Positions 36,399-49,200 of a stretch of 64,000 nucleotides of DNA are shown here, one piece after another. The notes under the pieces are model-generated. The model saw only the letters and a program-made list of their open reading frames with translations. It did no database searches and had not been told where the DNA came from. Each line of letters opens with the position of its first letter. Within the stretch, counting starts at the first letter, position 1. Source of the stretch: Melitaea cinxia (lineage: Eukaryota > Arthropoda > Insecta > Lepidoptera > Nymphalidae); the NCBI RefSeq assembly GCF_905220565.1, contig NC_059399.1, positions 9,517,501-9,581,500 on the forward strand, given 5' to 3'. The position numbers were made by a program, and so were the translations under genes.

Positions 36399-36943
36399 GT
36401 TTGCTCGCAAACGAAAAAAAAACCGACTTCGATTACATCGACGAGTAGTACAACGTAGATCGACGAAAAAATAGTCAAGTAACTGCGCGTTATCAAAGAT
36501 TACTCAAAAAGTAGTTATCAAATCTCAATAAAATTTATATGTGACCATGACATGACCATGACATGACATGACAAACATTAGCTTTCGATTAAATTAAAAA
36601 TTATTAAAATCGGTACACCCAGTAAAAAGTTATTGCGGATTTTCAAGAAGTTTCCTCGATTTCTCTGGGATCCCATCATCAGATCCTGGTTTCCTTATCA
36701 TGGTACCAAACCAGGGATATCCCATTTCCAACAAAAAAAGAATTATCAAAATAAGTACACCCAGTAAAAAGTTATTGCGGATTTTTGAGAGTTTCCCTCG
36801 ATTTCTCTGGGATCTCATCATCAGATCCTGGTTTCCTTACCATGGTACTAAACTAGGGATATCCCCTTTGTCACACACCACCTTTCGATTAAAAGAAAAT
36901 TTGTCGAAATCGCTCCACCCAGTGAAAAGTTCTGATGTAACAT

Positions 36944-36975
<32 letters not shown>

Positions 36976-37020
36976 CAGTCGAATTGAGAACCTCCTCCTT
37001 TTTTGGAAGTCGGTTAAAAA
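36399..37020 (-). repeat. Family B element with internal duplication
   Basis: Hairpin GTTTGCTCGCAAAC at the left and GAAGTCGGTT at the right. The block around TTCCTTATCATGGTACC (36,640-36,730) is repeated at about 36,770-36,860, and a run of about 26 A lies at 36,949-36,975. Confidence 0.7.
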
Positions 37021-37245
37021 ATATCAAGCGAGCTTTATCTAATAAAGCCGATTATAACATCAATGAATATCATAATGATGAAAAGTCATGGGTTTTTATA
37101 AAGCTCGATCAGGCTATGTGTATGACCCGCTCTGTAAATAGATACAGTTACATATATTGTGAGCAGATGGCACGTGGTGGTTTTGGTTTACACGATTCGC
37201 TGTCTCGTGTTTTTCCTGATCATTTTATGGTCACACAACAGTATT

Positions 37246-37511
37246 CTCGACTAGAAAAAAGGTTAGGCTCAACCAGATCATGTATCTGGACCGGATCAGG
37301 ATGAGATGAGATTTCCTGATCGGGTTCAGATCAGAAAATCTCATCTCATCCTGATCAGCCGCTTCGGTCTGGTTCTTTAAAAAAACACTAATGTATATTC
37401 TTGAAAGAATTGTTTAGTAAAAAAAAGCTTCTGCGTTACATACCTTATCCGGTCCAGATCAGGCTGGCCCGGTCCGGCCCTTCTAAGGAACACGAAAAAT
37501 TTCTACTCGAG
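37246..37511. mobile_element. GATC-rich MITE, family D (short copy)
   Basis: Ends CTCGACTAGAAAAAA and, reverse-complemented, CTCGAGTAGAAATTTT. The centre is a near-perfect palindrome: 26-bp arms at 37,295-37,320 and 37,330-37,355 differ at one base. A longer copy in the opposite orientation is at 46,272-46,903. Confidence 0.6.
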
Positions 37512-39335
37512 TTGTTGCTTTTTTGTCTTGTATATGACTTTAAATTTTGAAAAGAGTACCGACAGTGCTTTTCCTCGTCCTTTTTTTTTTCGGCCTACAT
37601 TAGGGACATTACCTTATCTTATTTATTGTAATATTTAATAAAGTCGAGGATATAGTAGGAAGGAAAGATCTACCGAGGCATTAGAAATTTTGAGTAACTT
37701 AATTTTGACTATTTTGACTACGTTAAGGTTGCTTATAACACTACTAACTAGGTTTGTAATGTACCTAATGTAATTATTGATGATATGATATGCTTGATGT
37801 TTTTGCTCCCTTAACATTTGTTTATTATTATCAAGTGCTTTTTTTGTAAATTATATTATTTTTGACTTTCGTTGTGTGTGTGGTGAAATAAATATTTTCA
37901 TTTCATTTCAAAAATATATTGTAATTTAGTAAGAAATCTGCAGTCACATATATTCATAAACTACTAAACATAAGATTGTCAGTGGGTAATATTTTTGGTA
38001 AAGAAAGGATGTTTAAAAAGTCTGAGACTTTATTATTAAAAATCCCGATGTGGAACCGAATTATTTCAGCACAAAATAATAATTATTTATTGAGTAATCA
38101 GTTACAGTCGCTTCGTTTCATAGCGATTCTCAAGTAAGTTCATTCACATTTGTCCAAGTATTCAATATTTATAACATAAACATAATTGGAGTTTAACGAT
38201 CAAAAAAAAATTTTTTTTTCATTTAGACATTATTATGACAAATAATTTGCAATTAATTACTTACTACCCATACATTAAAAGTTATAATATTTAACATCCT
38301 GGTAAAATTATAAATACAAAAGTGTGTGACGATGGATGCAGGCTTGTTACTTTTTCACGCAAAATCGAATGAACTGATCCAGAATAACAAATAGACCACT
38401 TTTTATTGCGACATTCCCACGGGTTCGAAAAGTTTGCGAAAAAAATTCCGAGGCGAAGCTTGCAGTTTATAGTTTCATATTTCAGCCATTGAAGTTTCAA
38501 AATCTATATAAATAATGATAAAATATAATAAATATATTTAATGAAAAACGACACAAAATTAATTTAACAAATTTGTAGTCCATAATTTAAGTTGTACAAA
38601 GTTAAATATATGTACAAAATTCCATTTAAATTGGTCCAATAGTTTGGGAGATTAGCCCGGACAAACATTGTGACAGGAGATTATTATATATATAGATGAA
38701 TAGGTCAGCAGAGTATGGTGTATGATGTACCATTTGTTGAAATTTTATAGTGTAACCAAAAATATATAGTGTGTGCTATATAGATATAATTAGTTATTGA
38801 GTATAATTAATATTAACAGATTGTGACGCTCCTGTCAAACTACTTAAAATAGAGCTCGATATTACTAATAATAAATAAATGTGATACACATCTCTGTTCA
38901 TTTTAACCTTAAGTCTTTGAGTGTGTCACCCAGTTGCTTAAGTGAATGATGATTTGACATTTGAAAACATTAATTTGTTTCTTTTTTATTAATTGTCACT
39001 AAAATATCACATGTGTGCCGGACGTGAAGGCAACCGGATTAGGTAAATAGATCTTATTTTAATTATCTATTAAATAATTTTTATTAACTATTGTAATACT
39101 TGGCCACGAATGTTGACACTTTTATTTGATTAAATGTACATAATGTAAATAGTATACGCAAGTGTGCCGTAGCAGCGTAATTAGATGAATAATATATATG
39201 CATGTACCTAATGTAAGGTCATCTGAACGCAGCAGCTCATGGCCTATAACATTGGGCTTAACGACGGCTGGTTTTTATTTTATTCAAATCGATACGTGAA
39301 GAAGCTTCTCATAATTATGAGAAATACGATCCTCT
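37512..39335. other. Intergenic, no gene seen
   Basis: AT-rich. 38,290-38,700 contains a diverged repeat (GTTCGAAAAGTTTGCG, ATTCCGAGGCGAAGCTTGCA, TAGCCCGGACAAACATTGTG) related to the common 'CCCGCGGCTTCG' elements. Confidence 0.4.
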
Positions 39336-39370
39336 TATAAGTCGGTCGCCTCGAAGCTACTAGTGTCAGT
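39336..39370 (+). promoter_or_regulatory. TATA box plus TCAGT initiator
   Basis: TATAAG at 39,336 and the arthropod initiator TCAGT at 39,366-39,370 are about 32 bp apart, the classic core-promoter spacing. It is a candidate promoter for the exon at 39,783. A donor-like GTGAGT at 39,424 and an acceptor-like TTTCAG at 39,673-39,678 would allow a 5'-UTR intron. Confidence 0.45.
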
Positions 39371-39782
39371 CAGGTATCTTAGTATTAAAAAATTGTGTTT
39401 AGTGACGTGAAGGTAGTGCAAAAGTGAGTGACCATTACAATAACGCACGCTCGATGCTAGTTGTTATAATGCCATGAGCTATGCTAATTCTTCTGCTTGA
39501 CCTCGTCACACTTGATTTTAGGATTCTGATCCACTTTTGGTATGTCTCGAAACAAATTTATTATACATCTAAATGTTAATGAAGGCAATGAGGAATAAGA
39601 TATTTTTTGACGAATAGTGGCTGTTATCTTTTTATATATCATGGCTTACTTATGACACATTATTTGATCTAGTTTCAGATTCAAAACATAACCTGAGGAG
39701 TAAACAACTTGTACCAGTTGAGGCTTTAAAAACTGTGGTTGAAATAATTGGAAAGTAGCAAAATCTGAACCTTTTTAACAAA

Positions 39783-39803
39783 ATGCATCTAGTTGGGAAA
39801 TTT
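39783..39803 (+). CDS. Candidate upstream first exon of RR-less gene (MHLVGKF)
   Basis: ATG followed by seven codons and a perfect GTAAGT donor in phase 0. Joined to the exon at 43,264 it gives MHLVGKFAFVLSIWAVVQC, a textbook signal peptide with a positive n-region. The intron would be 3,460 bp. The competing start is the ATG at 43,225. Confidence 0.5.
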
Positions 39804-41221
39804 GTAAGTATAATTATTATATGATTTATTAAATTTATATACCAGTTTTAGAAGAAAATTTGATATCTAAGTGATTTTATATTTTGTATTGTAAATAAAA
39901 AAATATTAGATGTTTTTCAAAGTTTAAATTAAATATTTTGTAGCTAAATCGAATAATAAAAATTGGTTGATTTACGTAAGATAGAGGTCATAGGTCACAT
40001 AGTTTTAATCAAGTTTTATGACAAATATGTTGAAACGTTAAAACGGTTTAAACTTAATTGAATTTAAATTAATAGACTGTTTTTTATTCTTGATCATTCT
40101 AAAATACTTGTTTTAGTATTATTATAGTTGAATTTTATCAGTCCTTCTCAGATAAATATCACCGAAAATTACTAAACATATTTACTTACGCGTGTTTACT
40201 TAATTATATTTTTGTAAGCATATTTTGTTTAAATAATAACAAAGGAGTTTAGACTAATTTTTGTTAAAGATTTGCAGTTTCCGCCACTCAGCTGATAGCA
40301 GCAATGAAATATCTGTGCTTTAAACAAAACTGTAATCCTAAGTAAATAATAATAAATAAATGCTTTACTTATTATTACGAACTTAGGGAGGCCAATGTCC
40401 AGCAGTGGACTGCAATAGGTTAAGCTGATCGATTGATTGATTGAAATTCTTCACCTTAAAGATATTTAGGCTTTTTTGGAGCTCTCTATAGTAGATACCG
40501 AAGCTGAAAGTATTTTTTACTTTTGATTATTTTTCTATATGGATCTTGGGAGCGCGTTACGCTAAAGCTACTGAATGAATTAAAACAAAATAATACATAG
40601 GCTGATTTCATACCGCAAGCGTGTGAAATTTTACATTATGCTTTTGGATGAAATGTTTAAATCCCGATTTTGTATGTAGTAATTCGTTGAGGGATATTTT
40701 TAAAGTGTTCCTTTTTCTTTTATGACTAAGATATTTTAAATTAGAGCCAGAATAACATTTATTTCCCTAATTTATTTAATACGAATTTTTTCTGTGGCTG
40801 CTGGAGAGTCTGCTGCTAATCTTATGTCCTATGTTTGCTGTGTTACAATATGTGTGGTGAGCTAACCTTATGTTCTATGCTTGCTGTGTTACAATATGTG
40901 TGGTGATACAAAATGATGACGTGTTTACTTTCATTTGTGTCATGTGCTTACTGTCAATATAACTGAGGCATTATTATTGATCCTATTATTTCTATAATTT
41001 TTTAAGGGGATGCAAGGAATTCGTTTTGTGAACTCCTTAAAAGCATGATTTATGTGTTAATTGAAACAAAATGCATCCATTTTCTAAACAAAATTACTAC
41101 TACTAATATTTGCGAAGATGAAATCTAATTCAATAAAAAATTGGTTCGAAGATAATTTGAAAAACGAAAGTTTATTGTAGGATTATTAGGATGCTTTTTA
41201 AATCGTGTCTATTACCATATT
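39804..41221. other. Candidate intron, AT-rich, no other gene seen
   Basis: Holds a SINE-tail module at about 40,383-40,437 (CCAGCAGTGGACTGCAATAG) and a short duplication around 40,845-40,905 (TATGTTTGCTGTGTTACAAT, then CTTGCTGTGTTACAATATGT). Confidence 0.4.
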
Positions 41222-41440
41222 TTTCGTACCGAAAGCAAGTAAAATAAGCATACGGCTTACCTGATAGTAAGCGGTTACCGTAGCCTGTAAACGTCTTTAA
41301 CACCAAAAGCATCTAAAGCGCGTTGCCAACCCTACCCCTGCCCCTCCTCAGGAGCTCTGGTCACCTTATTTACCACGGGAACACAATACTACTTGAGCGC
41401 AGTTATTTAGATGTGATCTTCTGTTATGTTGACCAGACAG
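41222..41440 (+). repeat. Family F copy
   Basis: AAGCATACGGCTTACCTGAT to GATCTTCTGTTATG; lacks the right third of the family. Confidence 0.55.
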
Positions 41441-41984
41441 AAATATAATTGAAGAGACAGAAAATATGAAAGTTTCGAATAATTTCAGATAGGGGAAATC
41501 AGATTAGTTCATAACATAGTATTTTTTGACATGTTTTTATTTCTGCCTGATTGAGTACACACTACCAGCACGAATTAGTTGTAGGTATTGTTTATTATTT
41601 ATATTACTTGAAAATTTATTCAAGCTCTAGTATTCGTAACTATATTATTCGAAACTAATCCGATATATTCGAATTCATATCCGGAATCGAAAATTTCATT
41701 TCCGTAATATCCCTAGTTAATGGCTTGTTTACTATTTTAAGGTTATCTTTGTTATCAGGGCTACTTTAGTTCATACAGAGCTTCGGGATATACTAAGAAA
41801 TCTTTTAGTTTTTTTTTTTTTTTTTGATGATAAACATTATTTTATTTAACCCACAAACCTAATGTAAACCTGTAAAAACGTCAATAACGATTTTTAACTC
41901 TCGGGGTATTTGTTTACAAAAACAAAAATATTGTGTTACAGATATAAAACATTCAGTGCGTCTATTTGACTTACCCTGACAAAT

Positions 41985-42245
41985 ACAAATAAAAATACTC
42001 TTTATTATACATTATCAGAGAAAAAATTTGCACCGAAAAAGAAAATATAGACATGTACAAAAAGTGGTCTTATCGCTAAAAGAGCGATCTCTTCCAGACA
42101 ACCTCTAGCATGAAAAGGACATTACTAAAGAATTAGACGGCGTGGAGGTCTACATACATAATATATACATATAATCATACACGTAAATATACATACATAT
42201 ACATATTACATACACATATACTCAAATATATGTAAACATAATATA
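41985..42245 (-). repeat. LINE 3' end, family A
   Basis: CTCTTTATTATACATTATC and GTGGTCTTATCGCTAAAAGA, followed by ATAC-rich sequence. Confidence 0.55.
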
Positions 42246-42791
42246 TAAAAATACAAATAGCTTGAATGACTTACTTATAACATTTATTTTCAAAATAGAT
42301 TTAAAGTTTATACAAATAATACTTTTAATTGATAGTTGAAAGTTTGCTCTGCAAGCTTGGTCAGATGTGCATCCCGTTAAATCATGAAGAAACATGAAAT
42401 TTCTTGCTGTAGTACCTATAGTTCCAAATACCAATTTAGATTTTAAAACAGTATTCGGAAAAAGGACTATAGTTGATATTTTTGTAGACATGACTCAAAT
42501 CACGACATTATAATTATGTAATAACGTATAGTTATATTTAAATTGACGGTATGTACTTATAAATGGTTATTAAATGATAATAAAGAATCACAATGTAGAA
42601 TAAAATTAAAATTATTTGGTTTAAACTGTATTGAATACTATCAATTATGTTACTAAGAGTAAAGATATAGTAGGTGTCCTTTGAAAATTTTTGAATGTAT
42701 GTATTTATTTTACAGTAAATTTTTGAATACTATATTTATTGTTAAAAAAAGTAAATTTCACAAAATTTCTAATACATGTATTTGAGGTTGC

Positions 42792-42794
<3 letters not shown>

Positions 42795-42830
<36 letters not shown>
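42795..42830. repeat. (TA)n microsatellite
   Basis: Uninterrupted run of 18 TA units. Confidence 0.9.
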
Positions 42831-42832
<2 letters not shown>

Positions 42833-43154
42833 AGGTGTACTTTTGGATTAATTATTTTGTATATAATATCAATTAAATTTTGTTGTGTGTACAATCTTAT
42901 TAGATAATACGAGTTCTGGAATGACGTTTTGCGTCATATAGCCTACCTTAAAGACATAGGTTTTGTTGAATTTAAAGTACCGAATAATATATTTTAATCA
43001 GAGTCTATAGCTTTTATTTTAATTCTTATTTTAGATAAATACAAAATAAATGAATTTTGTTATCGTTTAACTCACGCTGTCGCCTTCTCTATACTAAAGA
43101 TTTAAAATTAACTCACTCACTCACTCACTATTTTACTTTTTATTATCAAAATAG

Positions 43155-43173
43155 TATAAAACCACTATAAATA
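43155..43173 (+). promoter_or_regulatory. Tandem TATA boxes before the 43,225 ATG
   Basis: TATAAAA at 43,155 and TATAAATA at 43,166. The second is 59 bp before the ATG at 43,225, close to the 62-75 bp seen at the four other cuticular genes, which supports transcription starting here. Confidence 0.5.
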
Positions 43174-43224
43174 AGTACACAGAAAGAATTAAGATTAGCA
43201 TAGAACAACAGAGGATAAAGGTTT

Positions 43225-46200
43225 ATGATACTGTTGCAGATATATTCTTCTGATTCATTTCAGGCGTTCGTGTTATCAATATGGGCCGTTGTTCAGTGTT
43301 CGCCATTCGACGATGGAAAATATAGACATAAAACATATGATTTTTATGACGATGGGAAATACTACAGGCCCTTAGATGAAGGCAAATATATTCCCGGGGA
43401 TGAGGGAAAGTACAACTACATTTATCAACAAGGAGTGTATCCTTATGATGGAACGTACAGACATTTGGAAAGAGGCGATTCCAATGATTACATTGGATTC
43501 CAAATATACGCTCCTCGCTACCCCTTCTTATATAGTGTAATAAAAGCGTTAATTAGTAAATATGTATCGCCAGACAGCCTTGGTCTTAAAGATGGTTTAG
43601 TTAGCAGCTCAAGTTTCAATAACTTTGATAAAATAAAGCCGGATGAAGAAGTCGCTCTGAAGTGTGAACCCCTAGAGAATGAATCTAAAAATACAACAGA
43701 AATTGTAACACAGTGAGTATCTATCTTAATTTGTTATTAATATATTCATTCAAGGTCGTTAGTGTATTTTAATTTTGCTTTAATTAATGAGGTATGCGAA
43801 TTTTCCCCCTACTCCATGTGCTCATCCGTTATTAAATAGTTAACCTTTATACGTTCCGGTTCGAGGTCGCTGTTCGATGTTTTGTGGAAAATTAATTATA
43901 AAATAGAGCAATCTTTCTATTTTTTGAACGTGTGATATATGTAAGAGCATATATATATGATATATACATGCGTGTTTTATTATGACCGGTTCAAATAAAT
44001 TATAAGTCAGTGGTTTTAATGACTTTTAAATTAATAATACTAAATTTGAAATTGTGATTTAAGTAAATTTATTTTTTCATATTTTGACGCCCCCGGGGAA
44101 TAAAATAGAGAAACATTAATTTTACATAACGAGCAATAAACAGCTTTTCTGTTATATCGCGTGTCCTAAATGGGCTATACCTAATCAGTGGCGTGCATAA
44201 AGTTTGTAGACAGGGTAGGCAGTTAAATCGATACGCCTGAACAATTTTTAATTTATCTGTAAAATCGAACGTGTTGAATTTCGATGCACTATTTACTTTC
44301 ATCAAACACACGTCTCCGTTATATATTTCACAAGTTAACTTATTCATCACTAATATATTAATATTTTCACTAATAACAAGAACGCACAAACGAAAAATTA
44401 AAATTACTCTGTGGAATGTTGCGATTACGCGACCGTGTCAAAAATCATAATTATTAGTACAAACGGTATCGAATTCAAGACAATTTAATTCGACAGGTTA
44501 TTCTTAGGCAGTGCCTAATTTCGTTGTTAAACTGACCAATGTTAAAAACACAATACTTTGTTCGTATTCCATATGACGCGCGCGACATTATAAAATTGTA
44601 GGATTATATAATGTCTTACTGTCATTGCTAACATTTATTAAGCGATTATAGGCAGAAGTTTCATAAAAGGCCCGTCGTTGACGCGCACCAAGCGCTGTTA
44701 TCGCATATATGACGGCGGGTTTTTTTGAAGCGGATTTATTGCATTATAATTTATGTCTTTTTCAAAAATATATATTCAAAAAAAATTGTAATGTTCATGT
44801 TTAATGTATCATTTTTAGTAACATGCCAGGGTAGGCAGTGCCTTTCTGCCTATATGAAATGCACGCTACGGGCTATAATATTGTATTATACATCATTATT
44901 TTCAGCATTTTAATGTAACATTTAGTTATAAAAATAAATTAAATATCACGTGTACTTTGCTTAAACTCATTGCCAAAAATGAGTAATACTGATTTTTATA
45001 TTAAGTGTATACTAAGCAACGGCATATAACCATTTTCTTCCCGTAAAGTTGTAATGTAATGAAAACTATTTGCATGCATTACGATACTAAAAATAATAAT
45101 TGTGTTTGCTCGCAAACGAAAAAAAACCGACTTCAATTACATCGACGAGTAATACAACGTAGATCGACGAAAAAATAGTCAAGTAACTACGCGTTATCAA
45201 AGATTACTCAAAAAGTAGTTATCAGATCTCGATAAAATTTATATGTAACCACATGATAAATATCAGCTTTCGATTAAATTAAAAATTATCAAAATCGGTA
45301 CACCCAGTAAAAAGTTATTGCGGATTTTCGAGAGTTTCCCTCGATTTCTCTGGGATCTCACCATCAGATTCTGGTTTCCTTATCATGCTACCAAACTAGG
45401 GATATCTCCTTTCTAACAAAAAAAGAATTATCAAAATCGGTACATCCAGTAGAAAGTTATGTGGTATAATACAACGTAGGTCAACGAAAAAAGCGGCAAG
45501 TAAAAACGCATTATTACATATAACTCGAAAAGTAGTTGTTAGATCTAAAATAAATTTAAATGGGACCAATTGGCACATACCACCTTTCGATTAAAACAAA
45601 ATTTGTCGAAATCGGTCTACCCGGTCAAAAGTTCTGAAGTAACATACATAAAAAAAAATACAGTCGAATTGAGTACCTCCTCCTTTTTTGGAAGTCGGTT
45701 AAAAAATAGTTTCACACGAATACATTACGTAAATTCGTAATGAAATTTATAAATCATGGTTACATGAATTTGTATCAAAAATTAAGCTAATAATAAAGCC
45801 GCAATGTACGTTTAGCGACTAAACCTTACTGATCACTTTGCGGTTACGTGTTTTACGAAAATTACCTATCCATTTTTTTATATGCTTAAAATAAGATAAC
45901 GACTTACCAGCTTATTATAGACTACGATATTATGATGGGTTATAATTGTAATATGATTTCCGGAGAACAAAAATGTAAATTGTTATAACTTCTATATCTG
46001 GAAGATAGATAAAAATATTTGGAAAATCCAAAAGTGCACACCTCTCTTTATTAGCTTGTTTAGGAACTAATGATCAACCGTACAGCGATTATAAGTTCGA
46101 TGAGTTGATTTGGTCCTTGTAGTTAATTATAGATGGCCTTTATTCGGAATTTTATTATAGTAGACACTAAAAATATTTTTTTTAAAAATTATGATTTTTT

Positions 46201-49200
46201 CAGCCTCAATAGGTTTCTTAGTTAATCTTTTCTTGACATAATAAAAAAAAACCAGTTTATTTCGTCAAGTGCCCGAGTAGAAATTTTTTGGTCTTCCTTA
46301 GAAGGACCGGACCAGGCATGCCTGATCAGGATTAGATAAGGCATGTAACGCAGATGATTGGTGTGGACCTGATCAGGATGAGATGAGATTGCCTGATAGG
46401 GTCCAGATAAGGAAATCTCGTCTCATCCTGATCAGCCGGTTCGGTCCGGACTTTTAAAAAAACACGAATGTATATTCTTGAAAAAATTGTTTAATAAAAA
46501 AAAGCGAATTGATGTTATAAATATTTTACTTAACATAATTATTACGATATTTATTTCCGTTTATATTTTTATATGCTAAGTGCGCTTAAAAACATTGATA
46601 GCGTGATTCAGGCTGAGTTTACGTAATTTCTTTCAGGCTATTCTGATCTGGACTGGACCGGGTCTTGATCCAGTATGCCTTACCATAGTTGATTATATTT
46701 TACATCAGGTTATCCTGATCTGGACCGGACCGGGTCCTGATCCAGTATGCCTTACCACACACTTGATTATATTTTACATTAGGCTATCCTGATCTGGACC
46801 GGACCGAGTCCTGTTAGAGCTTGCCGGATTTGGCATACCTCATTCTATTCTGATCCGATCCAGATACACGATCTGGTTGAGCCTGACCTTTTTTCTAGTC
46901 GGGTGGTTCTCGCGTATTTTTTTGCTATACGCTGTATTAGTTTGACGTGTGTTCTGTATAAAAGTGTGTATTTTATAGCATACTAGCTTTTACCCGCGGC
47001 TTCACTCGCATTGATTTTTTTTTTGTAAAAAGTATCCTATGTTACTTCTAATACCTCCAAAAATATGTGTACAAAGTTTCTGATGATCGGTTACGTAGTT
47101 TTCGCGTGTTCTAAAAATATAGAGCTTTAATAGGAAGCCCTTGCCATATTTTTCATTTTGTGAGAGTAACAAAAAGGCCCCTCGAGGCGTGCAATAGCAA
47201 TCTTTGCTATAGCAATCCATCAAGCTTTGAACAATGGTATAGGTAAATGTTACTTCGAAACCATAAGACTTAAATGGTTTGATTTTTTTTGCAAAAAAAA
47301 ATGTTGAGTAAATTAATGTTATACAAATTAAAATACATTAGCAGCATATTTATATATACTCATAATTATTTGGTGCTCCATACTTAATAGATAAAATCTG
47401 GCTAGTTAGTACGCCAATAAAATTCTGAACCAGAATACAATCTAATTTGAAAAGGCTCATTTAAAATAGCCTATTTAATCTAGAAGCAAGCTAGATTGCT
47501 AATACATATAATATACTATTCTGAATTTACTTATTATATATTATATCAGCGTTGTAAGTCTTCAACACGGGCGCGCACATTTTTTAGGTTATGATATGAG
47601 AATAAAATTATGTATCTAATTGTAGATTGTTAATAGGTGACATATCATTTGCATGCCAATAAAATCAATTTTCATTAATTAATTTTATATTCCATATACG
47701 TTATGGATTTACCGGTTTTCTATTTTAAATGCATTTCAAGCATATTCTATCACTAAAGCAAGGATCTTGTAGAGACTATTATAACTAGCTAATTTATAAA
47801 CGAATGACGCGATATCTTCACGGAACTCAATAATCTCGGTTAATTAATAGAAATGTTTCGACCGCAGTGATTTTAAATTAATAAGGACAAAGCCAAATAA
47901 TTAACTTTTACGGATATAAATAATAACAGAAGTAGGAAATAAAGTAACTTTGCAGAGTTTTATATGGTGAAATAGGATCATAACACATAATTTATCTAAA
48001 GTATTTGTTTGTAATATTAAAATAACAATACACGGTAAATATACTAAAATAACATTTTTTTAGAATTGTTTTCTGTCTGTCTGTTTGTTCCGGCTAATCT
48101 CTGAAGCGGCTGTACCGATTTTGACGGGACTTCCACTGGTAGATAGCTGATGTAATAAGGAGCAGTCTACTTTTATTTTAGAAATTTATTTATTTTTTAA
48201 CTGTGTGAACTGAACAATAACTTTTTTGTTAAAATCCACGCGGACGAAGTCGCGGGCACAGCTAGTACAGAATAAATAACAAAGTAAACAAAATAATCAT
48301 TTTCATTTTATTTACTTATGTATATTATATGAAGATACTCAACGAGATATTATTTATATTTGACATTTATTCCTATAACTATGCAGGAAATAGTATTACT
48401 TCTTTTATGTATATTAAATATTAAATAATCTTAGATATAAGTTGTATCACTTCTTCCTTAATTTGAGTCACTCGTGTTGGATATGACAGGGAACTTTATT
48501 TATTTATTTATTCTTTATTGCACACTTACAATAAGAACATTAAAAAGAAAAGAAAAAAAAAACATTGAATAAAGTGCAAAGGCGGTCTTATCACTGACAG
48601 TGATTTCTTACAGACAACCTATATACAACTATAACGGAAACATTTGTAACATATAACAGGCACACGGTGCAATTTAAAACAATATACTATGTATAAGACT
48701 CATATATACAATACACCAAAAACATATTCACATAATAATATACATAAAAAAGAACAGCATACATATAACACATTGCATAAAATAGTAAACTCATATTTGG
48801 TTTTTCTAAACTTACTAGCTGTGCCCGCGGCTTCGCCCGCGTTGTAATCAGTTTTCCCGGCAAACTCTCATCAAAATCGGCTTAACCGTTCCGTAAACCT
48901 TCCTCTTGAAGTCCTCTCTCCATTGGTGAAACTGCATGAAAATCCGTTCAGTAGGTTTTGAGGGAATCGATCACATACGCTTTTGGGGACTTTCTTTTAT
49001 AATACACTAACTGTTGCCCGCGACTACGTCCGCGTGGTTATGACGATATGCATTACTATTAAGATGCTTAACGCAAATTATTTTTTTATTTCAGTCACTT
49101 GAAATGCTTATCACTCTTAGTAACTTTTTCAAAGGCACAATTTAATATAATTTAATAGTTATTTTTATAAAACCTCTCTATACACCACATTTTTAGTTTT

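Noticed and set aside
42222..42491. 89-codon - strand frame beside a family A tail
   Set aside because: I hoped for a LINE C-terminus, but no conserved LINE block is visible.
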